From the NCBI GenBank assembly GCA_918807975.1, contig OU964918.1:22552477-22616476 (forward strand): a stretch of 64,000 nucleotides of DNA, read 5' to 3'. Shown here in pieces: positions 41,133-51,488 of this stretch. Every line of letters starts with the position of its first letter. Position 1 is the stretch's first letter. Under the pieces are notes generated by a model. It was not told the DNA's origin. It did not search any database and saw only the letters and a program-made list of their open reading frames with translations. A program made the position numbers and the translations under genes. Source of the DNA: Aplidium turbinatum. Lineage: Eukaryota; Chordata; Ascidiacea; Aplousobranchia; Polyclinidae.

Positions 41133-42541
41133 CGGCACTTTTTTCTTCTCTCGTTTTAGCTTTGAAAGAAAACAATACGTCGTGACCGGTCAAACAGTGT
41201 TTCAGATTAAAAGACCGGAGCCGGTCAAATAGCCACTGCCTTTCTTTTTTACTTTAATACCAAAACTTACTTATCAAAACTTAACAAATTTTGCTGCATC
41301 TTGCCAAAATAGCCTACTCGTATAATGTAATTTTGTAACCAACCTTGCCCAGGCCTTAAAACTCGTGTTTTTTCCCGGCAGCCATCGTGGCCTACCGAAA
41401 GCTCCTTCTCGGCAGCCAAATCTGCGTGCTTGGAGGCCAAAATACAAATAACGATAGCACAAGTAAATAGAATTAAACTTGCAACAATGCTAAAATGATC
41501 ACTTAGCGTAGTTAGAATCTGGGCGACGTCCTGCGATAGAATCGTTGTACCACGCAATAACTGCTTTATCGGGATTGTAATCCGGTATTGCCGGGCCATC
41601 TAACGACACTGAATTGTTTAAACTGCTTGCAGCTCAGTAAATTGTTTCAACGGCATACCGCCTTTCATAAAACCTGACCATTTATTCCGTTATGATGTCA
41701 CCATTGAGGCTGTGAAGTCACTAACCCACAGCGGAACATTTCTCAACTATGAAGACACATGTTTTCCCCTCGGATGTCAACTAACCTAGTTCTCCTTTTT
41801 AACAACAATTCAATGTCCGACAGTATTGAATCGACATAAAAACAACAATATTGCCAGCCGGTGTAAATAATTAGCACTTCGGATTAACACTTTGTTAAAA
41901 TAAACATCTGGAATTACAAATAGAGCTGGGCGATATTACGATACGATATTTTTTCGGCAGCGATATTTATTCACAAAGCTCCGATTTTATCGTTTATAAA
42001 TGTACTGAAATTATAGCAACATTTTCGCATGCGCAGTGACACAGACATCGCATGCGCATACAAGTTCTCAGTGTGTGTGCATTGTTTACGCATTGCGAGC
42101 AATCTGACATCGCATGCGCAAACAACCCTCAAGCGTGTGTGCATTATTTACGCATTACAAGAAATTTTGTGATTACACAATCCTGCTTATTGATTCCCAC
42201 GTGTTGCGTTGTTGCGGAGGATGAAGTCCGGTAAATACGATAGGAAACTTGCAAGCTGACTGAATTTACGTAGCATAGCGTAGCGGCCGTAGCATAGTGT
42301 AGCTGCCGTAGCCTACGGTAGCTACAGCTAGGTAGATACTTTATTTTGTTTTGCTACTCACAGCTGCATCTCTATTTTGCATTAAAAACTATCAACAAGG
42401 ATAGCTGCATCTGTACATGGTGGCGAGCTAATGCACTGACTTTTCCTACACTTGCAAAAGTTGCAAGAAAACTTCTGTGCATTCAAGCCACCAGTGTTTT
42501 AGTGAAAGGTTGTTTTCACTTAGTGGCTCAATTGTTTCCAA

Positions 42542-43096
42542 CAGGGGTCACCAAACTATTGCCCGCGGGCCGGACCCGGCCCGCGAACTGATTTCATCTG
42601 GCCCGCCACGTGCTGCGGAAATTACAGCTGCAGTACAATTCTGTACATGTGCTTCCCTGGGCATTAGCAACCGTCTTTGGCTTTGCCTTTTTGTGTAATA
42701 GGGACTTCTTTTGTTGTTAAAATTGTTCGTTCTTATAGTTCGTTGTTGTATGTTGAATTCGTACATTTTTCCACCAGCTAGCCTACATTTTATTGATCTG
42801 TTTTTATCATTAGGCCACCACAAATGGGGACAGCCTAGGCAAAATTTGGAAAGATGTAATGTTTTTTCAAGAGCACGATGCCCTGTAGTGTATCACAGCA
42901 GGGATAACTTTTCCAGAAACCTTTCGATTTTCATCACAACTTTGATATTCCACCGCTGACTTTATTATTTATTGTGCTCAATTCAAGTCAATGGAGATTC
43001 TAAATAGTTGTATATCTTTTCGCAATTTGCATCCGGCCCGCAGCTGTTAATCTTGCTGCAATCCGGCCCTCAGAGAAAAAAGTTTGGTGACCCCTG
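42542..43096. mobile_element. hAT-type MITE, 555 bp
   Basis: Perfect TSD GTTTCCAA (42534-42541, 43097-43104). Ends CAGGGGTCACCAAACT and AGTTTGGTGACCCCTG are perfect 16-bp inverted repeats, with GGCCCG subterminal boxes. Closely resembles the tips of widespread animal hAT MITEs. Confidence 0.92.
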
Positions 43097-43196
43097 GTTT
43101 CCAAGAAGAGATCGTGCCTAAAACCCTGCAATGTCAACATGCTGACATTTTTGTCCAAAAATCTTTAGTTTGCGACAGTTAAATCGCAGCACTGTT

Positions 43197-44470
43197 CAGT
43201 CCTCGAAATTAGCGGCGGCACACGGCAATTGCCGTGGTGAATGCCGCCGCAAACGTCATAATGGCCATTCAGCTATGGCAATAAAAATGCCGTCGCAAAA
43301 TGAGCATTTAATTCGGACAAAAATTGTTCAAAATTTTTTCCTGTTTGATTTACTCGCAGCGTGAGTTTAATCAGCAGAAACATCGCACCAAGACCTCACC
43401 TCGGACTATTTTACTTGCTGTGAACACTCACACAGTCTTCAAAATTAGCATATTTTTACTTCGCAAAAACGTTGACGAGGCCAGACGGCAAAAGTTGAAC
43501 TTGCAGCAATTGCTGTGAACGTTTATTATGAAAATATTGTACCAAAACATGTAAAACAAGAAGAGAAAAAAATAATCGAATAGTCTATCACAACCGCACT
43601 GTTTGATTTGTTGTGATGTAATAATACCAAAAGTAGCGATAAAGCGATCAATGCGATACGCACGCTGTTACGGTGATTCACGTTATAACTCATTGGGGGG
43701 GGGGGGGGGGAAGTAAGTTAATTTTGGGTTGATTCAACGTTTGAGTCAGCACAAATCGATTTAATTTTCCCAGCGAGTTATATCGCGTAACAACAATGCC
43801 CAATAAGAAATTTACGTTTGTTTTACATTAATTCGACATCTAGCGACGTTAAGTTATCATGAAATAACGTTAATTGCTCAATCAGGTACCGATAACAAAT
43901 CAATAGCTCCCTGCGAGAAGATTGCCTCGATTTACGTATACATTACGCTGTACACTAACATAATTTCGGCACAATTAGGATACTGCGAGCAACACAAAGT
44001 CTTTTGGATAAAGAACTAGTCAGAATCGGAATCATCGGAGGGTGACGTTGCGTTGTCACTGGAATACTTGAAGACCCAAAAGTGCCCGTTCATGAACGTG
44101 CGATGCCATATGATCGGAAGCATTACTTTTCTTTACTGCCGAAGAACCATTTATCCAATTTTGTACCACTTTTTATATTTGCAACGACACCGGTCAAAAA
44201 TAAGCATTCGATGAAAGAATAACTTTTGCGTAACAATTAAGCCAGTATTTATAAGGTTGCAAACTTTTTACAGTTCACAAGAGCATTGTCAGCGTATAAA
44301 ATAGCGTGCGTGATGCTCTGGGCTACCGCCGTGTGACACACGATGAAGAAGAAGCGCATAAAATTTCTTTTGATTAAAGCATACGGCAATTGCCGCCGCA
44401 ACCCAAAATTTGTTGATTTGGTGACGGCAATGTTTTTGCCGTCGTAGATGGAAGCTAATTTCGAGGGCTG
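43197..44470. mobile_element. TIR element CAGTCCTCGAAATTAGC, 1.27 kb
   Basis: Ends CAGTCCTCGAAATTAGC and GCTAATTTCGAGGGCTG are inverted, with subterminal GGCAATTGCCG palindromes at both ends. No convincing TSD. A G run lies at 43686-43702. No transposase. Confidence 0.65.
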
Positions 44471-44853
44471 ACTGCTTGCAATATACAGTATAAATGTTGT
44501 TCATTTCAGTACCAGTGCTCAGTATGTTTTTTATGCAGTTATACAGGGTGACACAAAAAAAACGTACATCAGTAAAAATCGAATAACTTTCAAAATTTTA
44601 TTTAGATTAACACAAAAATTCAGCTACATTAGGTTAAGTATATGTAGCAGACATCTCCAAAGTTTCAAGTCTATACCACAGTATGTTTTTTATGCAGTTA
44701 TACAGGGTGACACAAAAAAAACGTTCATCAGTAAAAATCAAATAGCTTTCAAAATTTTATTTAGATTAACACAAAAATTCAGCTACATTAGGTTAAGTAT
44801 ATGTAGCAGACATCTCCAAAGTTTCAAGTCTATACTCTTTGTTTAACTGGCGC

Positions 44854-45258
44854 TCAAAAAATGTGCTCTAAATGAGCTCCCCGTTGCTGCAAGCACATTT
44901 GGATCCGGCGGGCAAAGTTCTCGATGACCCTCCCACATTCTTCCCTTGAGATTGCTTTTATTGTTGCTGTAATTGCTGCCTTTAGATCAGGAATAGTCTG
45001 GGGGTTGTTGCCATGCACCCTATCCTTAAGGTAGCCCCACAGATAAAAATCTGGGGCATTCAAGTCCGGTGAATACGGCGACCACTCCGGGTCACACCTG
45101 CGGCTGATCAGTCGGTCAGGAAAACGCTGTTGTAGCCATGCCAATGATTCGTTTGAGGTGTGGGGCTGTGGCACCATCCTGCTGGAACCACTGGAGGTCC
45201 CTGACGACCCCTCTTTGTCGACCAAGTGCTGTCCAGAATTTGCCAAGCACCTGAACAT
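44854..45258 (-). pseudogene. Mariner-type transposase C-terminal half
   Basis: The minus strand reads QQDGA (in an adjacent frame), PHTSNESLAWLQQRFPDRLI, SRRCDPEWSPYSPDLNAPDF, YLWGYLKDRV and ends ARRIQMCLQQRGAHLEHIF. QQDGA and SPDL..PDF.LWG carry the second and third catalytic acidic residues of Tc1/mariner-type DDE/D transposases. The first catalytic Asp and the DNA-binding domain are absent, and the frame changes near the HTS block, so it is inactive. Confidence 0.82.
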
Positions 45259-45295
45259 ATCGCTCGGTGTTGATTGTCACAGAATTTCCTGCCCG

Positions 45296-45555
45296 ACTGA
45301 TCAGCCGCAGATGTGACCCGGAGTGGTCGCCGTATTCACAGGACTTGAACGCCCCAGATTTTTATCTGTGGGGCTACCTTAAGGATAGGGTGTATGGCAA
45401 CAGCCCCCCAGACTATTCCTGATCTAAAGGCAGCAATTACAGCAACAATAAAAGCAATCCCAAGGGAAGAATGTGGGAGGGTCATCGAGAACTTTGCCCG
45501 CCGGATCCAAATGTGCTTGCAGCAACGGGGAGCTCATTTAGAGCACAATTTTTGA
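45296..45555 (+). pseudogene. Inverted second copy of the mariner transposase C-terminus
   Basis: Reads CDPEWSPYSQDLNAPDF.. and YLWGYLKDRVYGNSPP on the + strand, and runs to the GCAACGGGGAGCTCATTTAG end that mirrors 44870. It matches the minus-strand copy nearly base for base, so it arose by inverted duplication, not as a separate gene. Confidence 0.8.
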
Positions 45556-45877
45556 GCGCCAGTTAAACAAAGAGTTTTTGTGGTTTAGACTTGAAACTTT
45601 GGAGATGTCTGCTACATTTATACTTAACCTAATGTAGCTGAATTTTTGTGTTAATCTAAATAAACTTTTGGAAGTTATTCGATTTTTACTGATGAACGTT
45701 CTTTTTGTGTCACCCTGTAGAAAGCTGTGCATTGCGATTTGCCGTAAAATATCGAAACTTAGATAATATCGTTTTATTTTTTGTAATATCGTATCGAAGT
45801 TATTTTACCAATATCGCCCAGCTCTAATTACAAACAAGACTTACAGCTCTGGTGATCGCAGCTAGATATATTCCATA

Positions 45878-47179
45878 CATAGGCGTCGAAATAGGGTGGG
45901 CCGGGTAGGCGGCGCCCACCCTGCTGTGAAACGAAGGTGGGCAAAATATGTTTTGCCCACCCTGTTTTCATGACACTTATAAAGTGTTCGTTGCAATTAT
46001 TTCCGTCTTTGTTAAACGCTGAATTATCCAATCAACTGTAGCGCAACTTCTTGTTTTACGCTATGTCTCTTGCTAAGTATCCGACAGTACAAAGCAATTC
46101 CGCAACAACGCTGCGTTTAAAAAAGGTGGTATTTACTGCATTGTTGTTGGTAGGGCAACTGCCACACGCTGGCAATTCCTGTTGAGAGAAAGGCACGTTT
46201 GATCTTTTCTCCGAATGGTCTCACTTTCGTTAAGTCACAATCAAACTTCAGTTCCGTGTCAGCGTAAGGGAGTATGAATATGACATCATAATGAACACGG
46301 CAATAAAATAACCTATACAAACTAAAGACGTACTGAAACAATCGCTTTTTACACATCTTTCCTCACAAACTTGTTGCTGGCTATAAATTATGGCACCGCA
46401 CGATGTTGTCATTTCATTATTGAAAAGTTAAACATAAAACAAAGTCAAACATCTATTCGCACATTCTTACAACCAGCTTTCAAAATTTGTCGAGATGATA
46501 ATGCTGAAGAAGCCACGTCCAGCACGAATGAACGTAGAGAGGACATTGATGAAGAAAGCAGTGCTTCAAGGATGGACAGTGATGAAGTCAATGTTTCAGG
46601 CAATGCACCGGTAGTTGTAGAAGACAGCATGAGCCATGGATCTCTACCCGCTCCATTTGACGTTAGCATGCTGCCGGATCAGCTTCCGGCTCGGGAAGGT
46701 CGTGTGTTGCAAAGGAAGCTTTTTCCCGAATTCCAGTGGATGCGTCTTAACCCTGATGGTAGTCTACTTGTTACTGTAGCTGCTGTTTGTGGGCCTAGGA
46801 AAACAATCGGTTATCTGTCGCAGACTAACGGAAGTTATACAGCAGCAATATCCGCAGTCAGCAGTCACCTGTCCGAACATTTTGCGGCAAATCCAAAAGC
46901 GCCACTTTAAAGATAACAGGTCACGAGTCACGCGCTTTTTAGGTCACAAAGAAAAACATAAAAGAAGTTTGTTTAGTTTAGCAGCGCTCATAAGATCGCA
47001 AGGCGCAAGAAAGAAACATCAAACCTATTAAAACTTAATTGCTGCCGTAACGCTAAACGCAGTCTTTGTGAGAAAGACTAACCATTGCGAATTTGCGAAC
47101 ATACACATTCAATGAAATCTGTTTGAAAACTCTCGCCCACCCAGAATTCCTCTCTTCTAAGAAAAAATCGACGCCTATG
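45878..47179 (+). mobile_element. hAT element, CATAGGCGTCGA ends, 1.3 kb
   Basis: Perfect TSD ATTCCATA (45870-45877, 47180-47187). Ends CATAGGCGTCGA and TCGACGCCTATG are inverted. Contains one 179-codon frame on the + strand (46371-46910). GGGTGGGC and GCCCACCC boxes lie near both ends. Confidence 0.9.
46371..46910 (+). CDS. Frame within hAT, candidate transposase N-terminus
   Basis: A 179-residue frame whose first codon is TTG or a nearby alternative; the true start is unclear. The N-terminal third has IRTFLQPAF, then an acidic/Ser-rich linker (about residues 40-90) and LFPEFQWMRLNPDGSLL. A disordered linker followed by a FPEFQW-type block recalls the N-terminal TTF-type region of ZMYM1-like hAT transposases, fitting the CATAGGCG ends shared with element X, but no zinc ligands are convincing. 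Probably a remnant; function is inferred from position only. Confidence 0.35.
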   Translation: MLLAINYGTARCCHFIIEKLNIKQSQTSIRTFLQPAFKICRDDNAEEATSSTNERREDIDEESSASRMDSDEVNVSGNAPVVVEDSMSHGSLPAPFDVSMLPDQLPAREGRVLQRKLFPEFQWMRLNPDGSLLVTVAAVCGPRKTIGYLSQTNGSYTAAISAVSSHLSEHFAANPKAPL

Positions 47180-47399
47180 ATTCCATACAATAGGAAATGT
47201 TCACACACAATAAAACAGTGGCAGTTATGACGCGCTGACCTAATTCTGCGTCTAATTCCACGATCATTCTATTTAGAAATTAAATAATTGGCTAGAAGAA
47301 ACCGGCGGCCAAACTAGGCCGATTTAGGAGGTAGCACCGGCGGTCATTCAAGCACTACTTGGCGGCCATGGCCGCCGGCTGCTTTAAGGCTTGCTTGCC

Positions 47400-47789
47400 G
47401 TATCAATATTACTGGGAGATCAAAGCCAGACATTGTGATGTAAAAGTTTAACTAAGTTGCGCGTGATTAGTTTAGAAGTACCGATACTCCCATCGATTCT
47501 CAGTGAAGAATTCACGTTTGTTACGCTAATTTTATGTCATCCATCAGTGAAGCAACGTAAAAATTGAAAGTTTTCTTGCTTGAATGAAAGCTTAGGGATA
47601 CAGTATTAACATATTCTAGATGTGCGGGAAATTATATTCTCACAACAATTGTTCGTGCTGTGCAATGACGATTTGTATTGCTAGTTCCTGTTATTTTTCG
47701 GCGGACAATTATGACCGATCTAGATAGTACTTCCCGCGGACATCACATGCTGTGACGGCAGACATGTCCGCCTTGAATTTCGAGGTCTG
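47400..47789 (-). mobile_element. Element B2, partial
   Basis: Inverted match to the left 390 bp of B1, ending GAATTTCGAGGTCTG. E2 was inserted into it at CTTGCC; B2 sequence continues on the other side at 41241-41349. Confidence 0.65.
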
Positions 47790-47973
47790 TATTAGTGTAT
47801 TTTGGCAATACTGTATTTGATTGAAATTAAACTTTAATGGTTAGCAAAAACAGTTTAATTAGTATTATACTGTATCAAGCTTTTTGTATTTTCAGAAAAT
47901 TAAATAATTAATATGATGATAATCTGCATTGGCCAGTCTTGAAGATTTCAACACAATTGAAATTGTACACACA

Positions 47974-48301
47974 GGTTATGCCTTGTACAAAAAAAAATGA
48001 TCAACTGCATCCTTCAATTTTGGAACAACGTGCTCAGTTGTGCATGCACCATAAAGAGCAGTTAGAATTGTGCAACAATACGTATGTTGATCTTCTCAGT
48101 GAACTCTTCTTCCTTCAACATGGTGGCAATTATATGGATTATATTCAATTTAAGAAACGACCATCACAACAGCTTTCCTTGTATCTCAACCAAAATCCAG
48201 TTGTTACTAATGATGGAGGAAAGAGACAGATAAATACAGAAACTTGTATTTCATCCGCACCTCCCAAAGACCATCCAAGTGATTCATCAACTTCCAAGAT
48301 G
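47974..48301 (+). CDS. EP400: EP400/domino-like gene, exon A
   Basis: Encodes KNDQLHPSILEQRAQLCMHH, ...LLSELFFLQHGGNYMDYIQF, KKRPSQQLSLYLNQN and a polar tail ending SSTSKM. LFFLQ.GGN.MDY...KKRP resembles the conserved block N-terminal to the HSA domain of EP400-type SWR1-class remodellers (NuA4/TIP60-p400 complex, nuclear, H2A.Z exchange). The start at an ACACAG acceptor (47968-47973) is tentative; the frame is open back to 47912. The donor is ATG|GTTAGT at 48301/48302, phase 0. A hAT begins 19 bases into the following intron. Confidence 0.6.
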
Positions 48302-49304
48302 GTTAGTGTTTTGTTTAGCTCAATGTTTCTCAAAGTAGGCGAAATCGCCCCCCAGGGGGCGATTTCCAGCGCCAGGGGGCCGAAAAAATCAAAGAGAGCG
48401 ATAGGGGGGTGAAAACACTCGAAAAGGGCGAATTTATCAAACAACCAATAACAGTCCAACATGCTAATCAGTTCGATGCACTATGACTAATTGACTATGG
48501 TACTATAAACTATAAAGTTTAATAAACCACAAATTAAATTATGGACATAGAGTAACAACATCGAAATAGAAATCTAATCAATTCATTGCAAAATTATCTA
48601 TTATTGTAGCGTCACATTGCTCTTAACAAAATATGAAGTTGAAACGTCACAGTGCTCTTTCATATTCCCAGATATTGCAATTGTTTTGGCGCGCGATATG
48701 GATAGTCAGACAGACATGAGATATAAGAGATAGTCAGACAGACATGCAAAATCAGTTGCAATTTTCAGTGGTCTAGGATTAATTTATATCATTCAACTAC
48801 ACACTGCAGTGCCAACACCTGAGCTAGGTTATTCATCAGTCTGAGGCCAGGGCAGAGCCTCGAAGCCAAGGCTTGACCAGTCGAGGCCAGCCAAGCTCGA
48901 GGCTAAGGCCAGAGACCTCCGAATTTTATCACTGGCTTTCACCCTCCTAAGTTGCAATTAAGTCTCAAGTCAGTGTCAAGCGAAGCAGTTGTAAACAGCA
49001 TGTACAATGTACATTGTACAATTGTACATTTGTACGGTTGTTAGTAGTTGATCACAGTGAATGCAGTATGTTGTCAGTCAGTATTGTAAGTGATAACAGG
49101 TTTCAATTATAATGGGATTAACAGGCTTCTTAAATAATAACCCAACATTCTCTGCTGATAGTTAGAAACGTTCAACAGCAAAAATCGGGGCTATACTTGT
49201 CGATGAGTTACATATAGTGGCAGACGAAGGGAAGTAATAAAGTGGCTTCATAACTTTGATTTGATAGAATTCAGAATATGGATTTTGTTGTTTCCTACTT
49301 GGTA

Positions 49305-49372
49305 TGAGAGTGCACTGTGGTATGGGAGTGCACAGTGGTATGGGAGTGCACAGTGGTATGGGAGTGCATGAA
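49305..49372. repeat. 18-bp tandem repeat, about 4 copies
   Basis: GTATGGGAGTGCACAGTG-type units repeat near-perfectly from 49305; codes in the adjacent LINE tail frame. Confidence 0.85.
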
Positions 49373-49494
49373 TTGAAGGAGGCTGCGTGGGATCGAGAGA
49401 TGTGGAGAAAGATAACGTATAGAGCAGTGGTTCCCAACCTTTTTTTGGCTGTTACCCTAATCTCCACCCTGAAGTGAGCCAATTACCCCCTCGA

Positions 49495-50100
49495 TCAATT
49501 TTCAAAAACAAAAATGTTTATTGCTATGTATTTCAAAGGGCTAACTATGACAATCAAAATGCAATACAATACTGAATACAAGATAACAATGCGTGGTAAA
49601 CATTCAATGCGAAGGTCAGGCCTGGACTTCAGGCGCCAGCTTTGTGATCCTGGGCTTTGTGGTAGGCTACTGAGGACAATTCTTGTGTCGCTTTCGACAT
49701 CCTGGCGATTGCGCTTCTTTGTCTTCCTTCCCAAGACAGTTAAAAATCCTTCTTCACAGCAATACGTTGTTGAAAAAGATGTCAGGATGTTTAATGCCCG
49801 TGTCGCTAATGTTGGTGCGTCCTGGAGTCTGCTAAACCAGAAGGTTTCTAAGCCTTTCCCATTGAAATCAAGTTTCAACGCTTTGTTCATTCGGAGAGTG
49901 ATAAATTCTTCTTTGGCCGAAAAGTCGTCATCATCCACCTGGCTGTCATCACATGTGAAGGGCTCAGTGCACCATTGAAAACTAGCCGTGTTCAAATTCG
50001 GAAAGTAGTTGTCCATCTTCTTGGCTAGCTGGCCTAAGTGGTCAGCTATGTCCTTCTTCAACGCCGCTGTCAACTCAAGTCCATTGCCTCCGAGATACAT
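49495..50100 (-). pseudogene. hAT transposase C-terminal part (ZBED5/SCAND3-like)
   Basis: The frame has LKLDFNGKGLETFWFSRLQD, APTLATRALNILTSFSTTYC and CEEGFLTVLGRKTKKRNRQD. This is the hAT dimerisation region in the form found in ZBED5-type transposases (FW......P.L...A...L..F.TTYLCE.GFS.L...K.K.RN). It extends to the element's left end. It is the better-preserved half; with the adjoining frame at 50102-50571 it covers about the last 350 residues of the usual 600-700. Confidence 0.8.
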
Positions 50101-50101
50101 G

Positions 50102-50571
50102 TCAAACGTCTAAAACTGTGCTTCTTCCAACTCGCTTGTTCCACAATTTAACCTTTGCGATAAATGCTGCTCCGGCTACTTTGGTGTCGATCACAGTTAC
50201 ATTCTTGCCTTGAATTAAAAGATTGCCTTTGTTCGATTCACCAAAGATATCAGCCAGGTAGCACAGCTGGGAAATCCATTGTTGGTTAGAGAAGTATTCA
50301 GTCAAGTCGGACTTCTTTTCTATCAGAAAAACATGGACAGCCTCACGAAGTTCGACCAGGCGGGTTCTCCTTTGCCATGAGACAGCCATCGTCCTTCTGT
50401 GTGGTACAGTAATACTTCGTATATTTCTCCCATCTTCTTGCACAGTTCCTTGTAAAGACGACTGTTCCATTCCTTCGCTTTTATAAAGTTTACAACCTCC
50501 GGTCTCGTTACCCGCCGAAAACAGGCAAATTACCCCCCGGGGGTAATTTACCCCCAGGTTGGGAAACACTG
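50102..50571 (-). pseudogene. hAT transposase middle part (ZBED5/SCAND3-like)
   Basis: On the minus strand, RRTRLVELREAVHVFLIEKK, SNQQWISQLCYLADIFGESN and NLLIQGKNVTVIDTKV match the middle of ZBED5-type transposases (LF.LR.E...F......L......W...L.YLADIF...N.LN..LQG...T). The N-terminal BED finger and the first catalytic Asp region are missing, and the reading passes into the terminal repeat at 50500, so this is an internally deleted copy. Confidence 0.75.
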
Positions 50572-51444
50572 GTATAAGTGGTATAGAGTGACCGAGAGTC
50601 GTAAACGACTGAGCGGATGATGATGATGATGACTTCATATATGGTTAAAAAGGGGTTTTCGGCTGTGACATTGGTGCTTTCAAAGCAAAGAAATCACTTG
50701 CTAGTTCATAAACGGGGTGATCTTCGACTCTATCTTACGAAGATGTCGCCAACGGCCAAACATTTCAAAACTTCGTAAAAGTTGCCATGCTCATCCATCC
50801 CATTGAACATTATCACGTTACTGTCAATTTCGTTGATTAAATTCCAAAGACTAAATTTGTCTATGACTCTATTATCAATGTTTATTTTACTTGACAGAAT
50901 TAGGGGGTTGAAATTTTATTTCAATAACGAAAAGGGGGCGATGGACTAAAAAAAATTGAAAAACACTGGTTTAGCTCTAGAGATTGCAATTTGAAATGCT
51001 AAGTTGGTTTAATTTCAGCTTGCTGTTGAGAAGCATGCTGACTCTTGAACACTAACAGCATTTATCAGGCTGAGGTTTTCATTTGGTTGTTGCATCAGAA
51101 GCATACCACAAAGACAATCCAAAAGTTTAGGTTTTGGTCCGAAATTTCAATTTTTGTTTTCAGGCCTAAAGTTAGTATTGAAAAAAAGCCGATTAATCTA
51201 CCCACTCTGCTTATACTAATACGATTTTTAATTTCATGTTTTATTCCCCCCAGCTTATGTTTGAAAGGCAAATAGAAACATGTCTCATTTGTTAGGCTAT
51301 ATTTTTCCTAGTTATTGATCACTGATGGACATTGAACAACACAATAAAAATGTTGTGCAAGCGCACAAAGTTATTCTTATTGTTTGTTAGTTTTATAGCT
51401 TGGTTTCTTTTGCTATGTGTGTAATTAAGACATTTGATTTTCAG

Positions 51445-51488
51445 ATCTGTCCCTCAAATATTCCGTCATCTAATAATGCAACCTCAAG
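51445..51488 (+). CDS. EP400: EP400/domino-like gene, 44-bp micro-exon B
   Basis: A TTTGATTTTCAG acceptor ends at 51444 and a perfect AAG|GTAAAT donor follows 51488. It enters in phase 0 (matching exon A) and leaves with two extra bases, exactly what exon C needs. It encodes ICPSNIPSSNNATS plus part of Ser. The residues are low-complexity and not diagnostic; the call rests on splice sites and phase on both sides. Confidence 0.6.

Larger units (their letters stand above)
31967..41240. mobile_element. Element A: GGCAGTGGCTATTTGACCGG ends, 9-bp TSD
   Basis: Ends GGCAGTGGCTATTTGACC and GGTCAAATAGCCACTGCC are inverted and extend about 60 bp inward. TTTCTTTTT lies on both sides (31958-31966, 41241-41249). 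A partial extra copy of the terminus (ATAGCCACTTCC) precedes the left TSD. The element's own sequence is a few hundred bases; the rest is the nested 32554-40091 element and B1. A 9-bp TSD fits Mutator-like mobilisation, but the T-rich target makes the TSD less certain. Confidence 0.65.
44544..45717 (-). mobile_element. Mariner-like element, rearranged
   Basis: TA dinucleotides border CAGGGTGACACAAAA and TTTTTGTGTCACCCTG; the TIRs run for about 140 bp. A 159-bp direct duplication (starting 44520 and 44679) doubles the left TIR together with its flank. The transposase C-terminal region is present twice, as inverted copies (44854-45258 minus, 45296-45555 plus). Confidence 0.85.
41921..45826. mobile_element. 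hAT element, TAGAGCTGGGCGATATT ends, 3.9 kb
   Basis: Perfect TSD ATTACAAA (41913-41920, 45827-45834). Ends TAGAGCTGGGCGATATT and AATATCGCCCAGCTCTA are perfect inverted repeats. No transposase of its own was found. Contains a 555-bp hAT MITE, a 1.27-kb TIR element and a mariner. Confidence 0.9.
41350..47393. mobile_element. Element E2, an 820-bp element inflated by two hATs
   Basis: Starts CAGGCCTTAAAACTCG and ends GCTTTAAGGCTTG. CTTGCC flanks both ends (41344-41349, 47394-47399), and the uninterrupted target is visible in B1 near 40550-40575. Removing the two hATs (41921-45826 and 45878-47179) with one TSD copy each leaves 571 + 43 + 206 = 820 bp, against 824 bp for E1. Confidence 0.8.
49425..50571 (-). 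mobile_element. Inner hAT element with ZBED5-like transposase fragments
   Basis: Ends CAGTGGTTCCCAACCT and AGGTTGGGAAACACTG are inverted. Flanks GTATAGAG (49417-49424) and GTATAAGT (50572-50579) agree at only five of eight, but the split LINE reading supports the borders. Subterminal TTACCCCC boxes. Codes on the minus strand. Confidence 0.8.
49373..50636 (+). mobile_element. LINE 3' tail (RTE-like), split by inner hAT
   Basis: Left of the inner hAT, the frame reads HELKEAAWDREMWRKITY; right of it, at 50583, YRVTESRKRLSG, then GGATGATGATGATGATG. Both the terminal peptide and the trinucleotide tail are typical of RTE/L2-like LINE 3' ends. The upstream RT is not present. Confidence 0.65.
48321..50968. 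mobile_element. Outer hAT element in the EP400-like intron
   Basis: Perfect TSD GTTTAGCT (48313-48320, 50969-50976). Ends CAATGTTTCTCAAA and a TTGAAAAACACTG terminus are inverted, with GGGGGCGAT boxes near each end (48355, 50935). It contains a LINE 3' tail and an inner hAT. No transposase of its own was recognised. Confidence 0.88.
48302..51444 (+). other. Intron between exons A and B, hAT-filled
   Basis: 3143 bp, of which 2648 bp is the nested hAT (48321-50968). Without it and one TSD the intron would be about 487 bp. The part after the hAT (50977-51444) has no recognisable feature. Confidence 0.55.

Noticed and set aside
43197-44470. 8-bp TSD for the CAGTCCTCGAAATTAGC element
   Set aside because: Flanks GCACTGTT and ACTGCTTG do not match; the ends are supported by the TIR only.
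45296-45555. Separate + strand mariner gene
   Set aside because: It is an inverted duplicate of the minus-strand copy inside the same TIRs.
51040-51275. Possible further EP400-like exon after a TTTCAG at 51014-51019
   Set aside because: The frame that would keep phase reaches a stop after about ten codons, and no donor follows; the micro-exon at 51445 fits both sides better.
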